Assembly (NCBI RefSeq): GCF_017639855.1
Contig: NZ_CP072115.1
Span: forward strand, 1,550,001 to 1,614,000
Length of the DNA stretch: 64,000 nt
Origin: Streptococcus sp. zg-86
GTDB lineage: Bacteria; Bacillota; Bacilli; Lactobacillales; Streptococcaceae
Reading direction: 5' to 3'
Shown piece after piece: positions 8,311-16,800 of this stretch (its first letter is position 1; every line of letters starts with the position of its first letter). A program made the translations under genes and the position numbers. Under the pieces are notes generated by a model. The model ran no database searches and was not told where the DNA came from. It saw only the letters and a list, made by a program, of their open reading frames with translations.

Positions 8311-8430
8311 CTATCCCTTTCGTTCAAAGGTTTCTAGGATTTTACGAGCAGAGCAACACACTCAATGTGATGCGTCATTGGAAATAAAAAAATTTCACGA
8401 TTTAACGATTTGAAACTATCTAAACGATTA
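8311..8430 (-). pseudogene. 3' tail of a RumA/TrmA-like RNA methyltransferase (tentative)
   Basis: Read on the minus strand, one frame gives EIFLFPMTHHIECVALL, and after a one-base shift ARKILETFERKG and a stop. The FPxTxHxExVxLL pattern is the end of the uracil-5-methyltransferase family (RumA/RlmD). Only ~35 codons are present, followed by the terminator. The 3' end of rumA is a known integration site for streptococcal integrative elements, so this could be a fragment left by an attachment site. The motif is short, so confidence is limited. Confidence 0.4.
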
Positions 8431-8873
8431 CCTATTATGTTACATTAGGTCTACATTGCTCATTATTAATTACTAAGCAAAATAGATAAAACAAGTTTAA
8501 AATTCATAAGAAAAACCCTTGAAACCAAGCGATTTCAAGGGTTTTAAACCATTCTATTGTATCAATTAACTTCTACTGATTTCAAATAATAGAAATTTGT
8601 AATACAATTTTAAGTTTTTCCTTTCTAGGGGTGTGCAAGAGGTTCAAAGGGTGTGCATAATAGAACGAATTGATTCACCTATCATTATACCACATTAGAG
8701 AACCAAAGCTGTTGGAAAACGCTAGTATCAGATTCATCATTTCCCTATACACAGTAGTTCACTATCTTCTAACAAGACAGGAAGGTATAAAAAAACAGGC
8801 GCTTATTGAAAGGAGCTCCTGTTTTCTTCTTTATTCGTTGATTACTGTGCCCATTTATTATTGTCCATGATAA
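8431..8873. other. non-coding stretch with one terminator-like hairpin
   Basis: A perfect 13-bp inverted repeat, AAAACCCTTGAAA (8512-8524) and TTTCAAGGGTTTT (8533-8545), with A/T runs on both sides would end transcripts in either direction. I see no convincing gene in the rest. A 66-codon open frame at 8670 has no family features. Confidence 0.5.
8512..8545. terminator. bidirectional terminator hairpin
   Basis: Two perfect 13-bp arms with an 8-nt loop; the arms end in AAAA and TTTT, as in bidirectional intrinsic terminators. No intact gene now abuts it. Confidence 0.6.
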
Positions 8874-8879
8874 ATGGTT

Positions 8880-9379
8880 TTGCCAATCCTTCTCCAGTAT
8901 AGTCTGCGTATTTCGTTAACAGATACTGGTAGCAATCTTCCTTTCTTTCAAGACTATGCCGCTCCAGATGATATTCTCCCCTATTCAATCGATGAAGGCT
9001 TTATTGACCTTACTAGCTCACTTCTTACTTTATTTCTGATAAATCAATGTCAAGGAAAGATAAGTTAGATACTATTTCGGCTATGATTCAGAGGGATATT
9101 TATCGCAAAACAGGTATTATCTCAACTGTGGGAATGAGTAATTCCAACCCTCTCCTAGCTAAACTAGCTCTTGATAATGAAGCTAAGAAAACCGCTACGA
9201 TGAGGGCTAACTGGTCATACGAAGATGTAGAAACCAAGGTATGGTCCATACCAAGATTAACAGACTTTTGGGGGATTGGTAGTAAAACCGAGATTCATTT
9301 ACAAAAACTTGGTATTCATTCAATCAAAGAACTGGCCAATTTCAATCCTGATATTCTCAAAAACCATACCTTAAACTGA
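8880..9379 (+). pseudogene. UmuC-like Y-family DNA polymerase remnant
   Basis: Two frames carry recognisable pieces. The first gives PYSIDEGFIDLTSSL, the catalytic carboxylate motif of Y-family polymerases (YSIDEGFLDLT in UmuC). The second (9047-9379) gives ISTVGMSNSNPLLAKLALDNEAKK, matching the conserved G-x-N-x-xLAKxA(S)-D-x-AKK motif, then WSIPRLTDFWGIGSKTEIHLQKLGIHSIKELAN, the helix-hairpin-helix region. The N-terminus and the little-finger domain are missing. It is the counterpart of the S24 fragment at 2.35 kb; about 6 kb of other material now separates them. Confidence 0.75.
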
Positions 9380-9886
9380 ATAAAGAAAATGCCAAGAACA
9401 ATCGGAACCACTACTATCTATTCAGCGTTGAGCCTATCGAGAACAACAAACTCATCAGAAAATATGTCTACCTAAAGACTGTTTGCTCTACAAACTAAAA
9501 AAACGATTCTTTTGGTATCAATATTGAAAAATATGAGTTTTTTAATGATTTGTCAAGATACCTTATTTTTCATTTTATTTAGTCTATAAGCATATTTTTT
9601 CAGCGAGTTCCTAAAATGCTTCTCTCCCAAACTTCTTATTACTTTTCATCTACCACTCCTAACAAATGTAAATATTTAACTTTCAGATAATGTGTTTTCA
9701 TTTTGAACACTGCTTTTCTAATCATTTTCTATATTATAATGTCTTCGAAGACGAGATATTATCATTGTTTAATTGTGATTCTTATGAAAATATTTTAAAA
9801 CCGCATGTAGCTAAAAATAGTTACATGCGGTTACTTCATACGTAAAGCATTTTCTAACTATCCACTATAGTTGAAAATAACCTACT
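9380..9886. other. gene-free stretch after the umuC remnant
   Basis: The first ~120 bp still look coding-like (NNRNHYYLFSVEPIENNKLI in one frame), but I cannot assign them. The rest is AT-rich with no supported gene, except for the terminator of the MazG-like gene at 9799-9832. Confidence 0.4.
9799..9832 (-). terminator. terminator of the MazG-like gene
   Basis: AACCGCATGTA (9799-9809) pairs with TACATGCGGTT (9822-9832). On the minus strand it is followed by TTTTAAAATATTTT. It lies 55 bp after the stop of the MazG-like gene. Confidence 0.75.
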
Positions 9887-10201
9887 TTACACTTTCTTGG
9901 CCGGAGTGGATAGTTTTGAACCATTTTCATTATAGATTCTTTTTTCATTGACTACAATTTTTTCAATGATTGCAGTTTCAAGATCTACATTGAGAATTTC
10001 AGAAATACCAAGTAAAAAAATAGCTACATCTGCTAATTCCTCTGCAATATTTGAAACATCATCCTTAAAATATGCCTGAAATAATTCATTAACCTCTCCA
10101 TATAAACATAGTAACTCAAATTTAATATCTGTAGTATTAAAGCCTTTCATTTTTTTATTTTCTAAAATCTTCTTTTGGCAATCTTTTAATGACGTAATCA
10201 T
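9887..10201 (-). CDS. MazG-like nucleotide pyrophosphohydrolase
   Basis: 104 aa, all-helical, with the metal-binding pattern of the MazG/dUTPase-like all-alpha NTP pyrophosphatases: E36-x-x-E39 in LYGEVNELFQ and E55-x-x-D58 in IAEELADVAIFLLG. Such small enzymes hydrolyse (d)NTPs to monophosphates; the substrate of this one is unknown. The start at ATG 10201 has AAGGA upstream. It follows the ABC ATPase remnant with almost no gap and was probably its operon partner. The duplicated kinase promoter upstream is now the likely source of its transcription. Confidence 0.7.
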   Translation of the reverse strand: MITSLKDCQKKILENKKMKGFNTTDIKFELLCLYGEVNELFQAYFKDDVSNIAEELADVAIFLLGISEILNVDLETAIIEKIVVNEKRIYNENGSKLSTPAKKV

Positions 10202-10202
10202 A

Positions 10203-10411
10203 TTATACAATCCTTTTAACTTTTATAAATTTATTATACAATATTTTGTCCTCTTTGGAAACTTTATGTGCTACCTCTATAAAACCTACGTTTCGTTGTG
10301 ATAGATATCCCCTTATATCCCTAGTTGTTTGTTCGTCAATCATTGAATTAACCTCATCCAATAACAAAAATTTAGAAGACAATAGCACCCCTCGAGCAAG
10401 TGCTACTCTTT
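10203..10411 (-). pseudogene. ABC ATPase, 5'-truncated at the direct repeat
   Basis: The frame enters at the repeat boundary with RVALARGVLLSSKFLLLDE, which is the end of the signature motif followed by Walker B. It continues with the D-loop region and the switch histidine (FIEVAHK) to a stop two bases before the MazG-like start. Walker A and everything before it are gone. The break coincides with the end of the 173-bp repeat, so the same event probably removed the 5' part and brought in the kinase promoter. Confidence 0.8.
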
Positions 10412-10519
10412 AGAGGATGAAACAAGCAGTATCATTAAAATACCGGTGGTTATCAAAGCTGACCAGCTACTCTTCTTAATAATCTCCTTTTGTAAAGATT
10501 GCTTAAATGATCCCTTCAT
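10403..10519 (-). other. 38-codon fusion ORF created at the repeat junction
   Basis: The repeat carries the kinase ribosome site, ATG and first 36 codons, including most of its first membrane segment (SALITTGILMILLV). At the junction the frame adds Lys-Glu and a TAG. A short membrane peptide could therefore be made from this copy. It is most likely a by-product of the rearrangement. Confidence 0.5.
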
Positions 10520-10584
10520 GATCTCCTCTCTTCTATTTGAAAACGTTTCATTCATTATATCAAATTTTACGCATTTTGAAAAAG
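10412..10584. repeat. 173-bp direct repeat, copy 2
   Basis: Exact copy of 2120-2292, offset by 8292 bp and in the same orientation. It supplies the kinase promoter, operator and ribosome site to the truncated ABC ATPase and MazG-like genes downstream on the minus strand. Confidence 0.9.
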
Positions 10585-10625
10585 CCTACACATAAGCGCC
10601 AAATAATGAGTTATCTAACAGAAAA

Positions 10626-10649
10626 AGGAGAAGACTCTCGCCTTCTCCT
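10626..10649 (-). terminator. terminator after the Cys4 protein
   Basis: AGGAGAAG and CTTCTCCT form an 8-bp stem, followed by TTTTTC on the minus strand. It ends the adhesin 1 / Cys4 protein transcript, 20 bp after the last stop. Confidence 0.7.
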
Positions 10650-10668
10650 CTACACAATCAATCGATTG

Positions 10669-10854
10669 TTATGAGATACATTCACTTGCTTTACGTCGTC
10701 TTTCAGGATGTCGCCAATAACGTCTACTACAAAGAGCACTGCAAAATGTAGACCTACGATCCAACTTTCCTTGGATTGTAGTAACTTTTTGACCACACCT
10801 TTTACAAATGAATGTTCTACTTTGATACCACAAACTAGATTCTTGCTCTTTCAT
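10669..10854 (-). CDS. 61-aa Cys4 zinc-finger-like protein
   Basis: A small, strongly basic protein with C17-x2-C20 (FICKRCGQ) and C38-x3-C42 (STFCSALCSRRYWR), a spacing that suits one zinc ion. No membrane segment or signal peptide is visible, so it should be cytosolic. It starts six nt after the adhesin 1 stop, and its ribosome site (AAGGAGAAG) lies inside the last codons of the adhesin, so translation is likely coupled. I do not recognise a named family. It could be a nucleic-acid-binding regulator. Confidence 0.6.
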   Translation of the reverse strand: MKEQESSLWYQSRTFICKRCGQKVTTIQGKLDRRSTFCSALCSRRYWRHPERRRKASECIS

Positions 10855-10860
10855 TTCTCG

Positions 10861-13800
10861 CTATTCTTCTCCTTCCCTCTTTCTACCAACCATACCTAAA
10901 GCTGCTAAGCCAAGCGCTGTAGCGATATAGATGAACCCAGTATCTGCATGTGAGTCTCCAGTAGCTGGCAAACGTTTTTCCTCTGCTTGTACAGGACTAG
11001 TAGGAGAAGAAACTGATGGAGCCATTCCTGATTGACTATCATTGCTGATGGTTTGATTTGCACCCGTTTTATCACTATCTTTCTTACCAGTCGTAACTTC
11101 AATGACGATTACTGGTACTTCTACAATATCCTTACTTCCATCTGGGTAAGTAATCTCAACTGTAACAGTACCTTTGTCTCCTGGAGTTTCTGAAGTCGGG
11201 ATCTTACCAACGACTTTAGCAACTCCACTTGAACCTTCTGGAATGATTACTTGAGCAAGAATATCTTTCTCAGAAATCGGAGCGCCTTGTGGGACAGACA
11301 CTCTACCGACTACTGGTGTGTGTTTGTCAGCATCTGTTTCTTTAGAAGCAATTGGTGTAACTTTTACAGGGACTTCCACTGTATCTGTGCTTCCATCCGG
11401 ATAAGTCACAACTACTTTTACTGTGCCTTTATCACCAGCTTCTTCTGTTGTTGGAATCTTACCTACAACTTTAGCTGTTCCACCTGAACCTTCTGGAATG
11501 GTTACTTGAGCAAGAATATCTTTCTCAGAAATTGGAGCTCCTTGTGGGACAGACACTCTACCGACTACTGGTGTATGTTTGTCAGCATCTGTTTCTTTAG
11601 AAGCAATTGGTGTAACTTTTACAGGGACTTCCACTGTATCTGTGCTTCCATCCGGATAAGTCACAACTACTTTTACTGTGCCTTTATCACCAGCTTCTTC
11701 TGTTGTTGGAATCTTACCTACAACTTTAGCTGTTCCACCTGAACCTTCTGGAATGGTTACTTGAGCAAGAATATCTTTCTCAGAAATTGGAGCTCCTTGT
11801 GGGACAGACACTCTACCGACTACTGGTGTATGTTTGTCAGCATCTGTTTCTTTAGGAGCAATTGGTGTAACTTTTACAGGGACTTCTACTGTGTCTGTAC
11901 TTCCGTCTGGGTAGGTCACAACTACTTTTACTGTGCCTTTATCACCAGCTTCTTCTGTTGTTGGAATCTTACCTACAACTTTAGCTGTTCCACCTGAGCC
12001 TTCTGGAATCGTTACTTTGCCTAGAATGGTATCTTCGGTGATTGGGGTACCCTGTGGTACTGTGACTGTACCTACTCCTGGTTGATACTTATCTGTGTCT
12101 TTATCTTCTGGTACTTTCACTTCGGTTACTTTTACAGGGACTTCCACTGTGTCTGTGCTTCCATCTGGGTAAGTCACAACCACGGTAACTGTACCTTTAT
12201 CGCCTGGGGTTTCAGAACTTGGAATCGTTCCTGTAACTTTAGCTGTTCCACCTGAACCTTCTGGAATCGTTACTTTGCTTAGAATGGTATCTTCAATGAT
12301 TGGAGTACCTTGTGGCACTGTTACTGTACCTACTCCTGGTTGATACTTATCTGTGTCTTTATCTTCTGGTACTTTCACTTCGGTTACTTTAACTGGGACT
12401 TCTACTGTATCTGTGCTTCCATCTGGGTAAGTCACAACCACGGTGACTGTGCCTTTATCGCCTGGAGTTTCAGAACTTGGAATCTTACCTGCAACTTTAG
12501 CTGTTCCACCTGAACCTTCTGGAATCGTTACTTTGCCTAGAATGGTATCTTCAGTGATTGGAGTACCTTGTGGTACTGTGACTGTACCTACGCCTGGTTG
12601 ATACTTGTCAGTATCTTTATCTTTGGTAGGGTTTGGAACTTCCGTGACTTTTACAGGAACTTCAACTCTATCCTTCGTTCCATCTGGATAAGTAATCTCA
12701 ACTGTAACCGTTCCTTTATCGCCAGCTTCTTCTGTTGTTGGAATCTCACCTACAACTTTAGCTGTTCCACCTGAACCTTCTGGAATCGTTACTTTACCTA
12801 GAATGTCATCTGCTTTAATCGGAGTACCTTGTGGTACTGTTACTGTACCTACGCCTGGTTCATACTTGTCAGCATCTTTTCCTTTTTCAGGTGTTGGGGT
12901 TTCCGTAACTTTTACTGGGACCTTAACTGTATCCTTCGTTCCATCTGGATAAGTAATCTCAACTGTAACTGTTCCTTTATCGCCAGCTTCTTCTGTCGTT
13001 GGAATCTCACCTACAACTTTAGCTGTTCCGCCTGAACCTTCTGGGATTGATACTTGATCCGTAATGTCCTTTTCAGTAATTTCCTGACCTTTAGGAACAA
13101 CTACTTCGCCAGGAGTTGGTTCAAATTTTTCATTATCAGGTGTTGGGTTTGGTTTTGGAGCAGTTGTAACAACATTTAATTTAACAGTTGTTTTACCTTC
13201 TTCTCCATCACTATCATGTGTCACAATCGTCACTGTGTGCTCACCTGGTTGATCTGGAACAAATTTTTTGGCTTCATCTTCCGTTAGGGTTACTTTCGTT
13301 CCATCAGGTTTTACAATAATGTAAGTTGGAGCTTCAGTCATCTTAGTATCTTCAGTTGATTTATCATCTTCTTTATCTGTAATCACAACGTCTTTTGTCA
13401 AATCAACTGGTTCATCAGTTTCAGCTTTTTGATCTTTAGCAGTTACAACTGGTTTTTCATTGGTGATTTCACCTTTACCTTCATCAGAAGGGTTATTAGA
13501 AGCATCTGTTGCAGTTGCTGTAATCTTATCTCCACCTGGAACAAGTTTAGCTGATTCTGGAACTGGAACTAGAATCTCACCATTTTCAGTAACGGGTACT
13601 TCTTTTCCGTCTTTATCTTTCCATTTACCATCTTCACCTTTGGTTACAGTAGCTGGTACTGTTGTACCGTCTTCAGTTGGGAAGTTAACGGTAATAGAGG
13701 TTACATCCTCATCGTTTGGTGTTACTGGAACTTCTGTAGCAGCTGTATCCACTGTACCAACTGTAGGAGCTTTTGGCGCTGTTTTATCTTCTACTTTCAA

Positions 13801-16800
13801 GACGAATGTTTTCTCAGTTGTTTTACCATCGCTATCTGTTACAGATACTTTAATCGTGTACTCGCCCACTTTATTTGGATCAAATTTACCTTTGTCAACA
13901 ATCGTAACGGCGCCAACTGCTTTCTTATCAGCTTTATCCGAATCATCTTCCTTATCTGTAATGTTCGTTACCAAGGCTTTAATTTTGTCATCGCCATACT
14001 CTGTACCTTTTTCAATAACAGTTGGTTCTGCTGGTACATCAAAGGTTGGAGCTTCATTCGTTACTGCACCTTTACCTGGCTCAGAAGTATTACCTGAAGC
14101 ATCTTTAGCAACTGCTGTAATCTTATCCGGACCTTCAGCTAATTTCGCTGTTTCTGGTACTGGTACTTGAAGAGCTTTGCCATCAACTGGTACTTCTGTT
14201 CCGTTAGGAAGTTTCCAGACACCATTTTCATCTTTTGTGATTTCAACTGGTTCTGTACCATTTTCAGTTGGGAAGTTCACGACAATTGTTTTTTCATCCG
14301 TATCATTTGGTGTTACTGGTACTACTTTCGCAGCTGTATCCACTGTGCCAACTATAGGAGCTTTTGGTGCTGTTGTATCTTTCACTTCCAATACCAATGT
14401 TTTCTCAGTTGTTTTACCGTCGCTATCGGTTACGGTTACCGTAACAGTGTATTTACCAACTGTATTTGGATCAAAGTCACCGTCATTCTTGATCACTACT
14501 TCGCCAACATTTTTAGCATCAGTAGAATCTGTTCCATCTTCTTTATCTTTGATATTGGTTACTAAGGCTTTGATCTTGTCTTCACCAAATTCAGTACCTT
14601 TTTCAATAACAGTTGGTTCTGCTGGTACATCAAAGGTTGGAGCATCGTTGGTCACTGCACCTTTGCCTGGCTCAGAAGTATTACCTGAAGCATCTTTAGC
14701 AACAGCTGTAATCTTATCTTTGCCTTCAGTTAATTTCGCTGTTTCTGGTACTGGTACTTGAAGTGTTTTGCCATCAATTGGAACTTCTGTGTTGTCAGGA
14801 AGTCTCCAGACACCATTTTCATCTTTTGTGATTTTAACTGGTTCTGTGCCATTTTCAGTTGGGAAGTTCACGACAATTGTTTTTTCATCTGTATCATTTG
14901 GTGTTACTGGTACTACTTTCGCAGCTGTATCCACTGTGCCAACTGTAGGAGCTTTTGGTGCTGTTGTATCCTGTACTTTCAAGACGAATGTTTTCTCAGT
15001 TGTTTTACCATCGCTATCCGTTACAGATACTTTAATTGTGTAGTCGTCTACTTTATTCGGATCAAAGCCACCTTTATCAACAATCGTAACGGCGCCAATT
15101 TCTTTCTTATCAGCTGAATCTGAATCGTCTTCCTTATCTGTAATGTTCGTTACCAAGTTTTTGATTTGGTCATCTGTAAATGTAGAGCCTTTTTCGATTG
15201 GATCAGCTGGCTTATCAGTTGTTGGTACCACAAATTCTGGGGCTTCGTTAGTGATGTTTGCTTTTGCCTCTCCAGATACATTTTCATATCTATCTTGAAT
15301 CGTCGCTACAATTGATAACTCAGACTCTTTCAATTTTGTTCCTTCTGGAACTGGAAGTTCTAATTTACCTTCTGCATTTTTTGCCACGACAGTTCCGTTA
15401 GGAAGTTTCCAGACACCATTTTCATCTCTTGTTGCTTCAACTGCGAAAACAGGTGTATCAGGAGAAGCTGGATCGATAACAGAAAGTTTCAACTTAATAC
15501 CGCCACCGTCTGTGTAGTCCGCTGTATTTTCTTTTTCTGCTGCTGTCACATCCACTGGAATAATCTTAGCTGCCGTGTTGATAGAATCTACAATTGGCGC
15601 GACTGGTGCTTTGGTATCAATATAAAGTGGTTGTTGTGGTCCTGTGAAACCATCTTGTGACGTTACAGAACCTCTCACAGATACCCCATTGCTCCATGTA
15701 TAGGTACTATTGGTATATGTTGTCGTCGCTTTAAAGAAGACCCCTTGCTTATCAGTATCGTCATCAATCTTGAAGTTCAAGGTGATGTCGCGACTCTTCA
15801 TAACCGCTAAAGCTGGTCCTGCCGAATAATCTTGGAATCCATTTGCGGCTGAATCTCCTGAAGCACCGTAAACAGTATTAGGAACGGTAATAGTACGACT
15901 TGCCTCGTCATAGGTGTATCCTGCTGGTAAAGGTCCATCCAGAGAAACTCCTTCTGGCACGACGATTTTCGTCTTAACGTTAGCAGCAGTAATTCCACCT
16001 TCGTTTTTCACGTTCAGTACATACTGAATCTTATCACCACGAGTATAGACATCATCTTTTCCGTAAGTTCCCTCTCCAGTAACATTAGCACCTTCTTTAG
16101 GAATCTTTGTCAAAATCTGTTTATGGTTCAATGCAGCTCCAAGCTCAAGACCGACGTTATCAAAGATATATCCAGCATCCTGATGATTTGGATACAGTTT
16201 TGATTTTTCGCCAGCTTTCAGCACCATACGGACACCTGTTACATTTTCAGGAATCTTATAGAAGGCTCCCGCTTCACTATAACCAAAGACACCCGCACCT
16301 AAATTGACGATTTCTTTCGTTTTTCCATCAGCTGTTGTTAAGACATTTCCGTCTTGGTCTACAAGGTAACCAATCCCTTGTTCACCTTGTCCTGTTCTAG
16401 GATTCCATCCATCAAAGGCTCCCTTATACGAGAAGTGGAAACGAATGGTTGAATTCGGATTGACAGCATAAAGAGATGACTGAATCTCAGTCCCTTGATT
16501 TTTCAACTCTACAAAACGTGTAGAAGTCGCACTACGATAGTAGTTTACAGTACCAATAGAAGCACTTTCTGCAGCTGTACTCGCTGGTTTTGGCGTTCCT
16601 TTAAGTAGATAACCATCTCCTGTGATACCATCTACAGCACCCGCAACTGCATCTTTAGGGATGTCATAAACCTTCGATTTATCCTTATCGCCTAATACAT
16701 ACGGATCCAATTTGTCAAAGACATAGGAAATTTCACCATTATCCCCTGTCACTTTTCTCCGTTGGTAGCGATCCATATTTTGATTGATATACTCTGGAGT

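Noticed and set aside
8670..8870. 66-codon plus-strand frame before the umuC remnant
   Set aside because: No ribosome site and no family features; it precedes and partly overlaps the decayed UmuC region without matching it.
11251..15117. Series of 68-236-codon plus-strand frames across adhesin 1
   Set aside because: They recur with the period of the coding repeats (255 and about 595 bp) and encode Cys/Trp/Phe- or Ser-rich nonsense, so they are shadows of the repeats.
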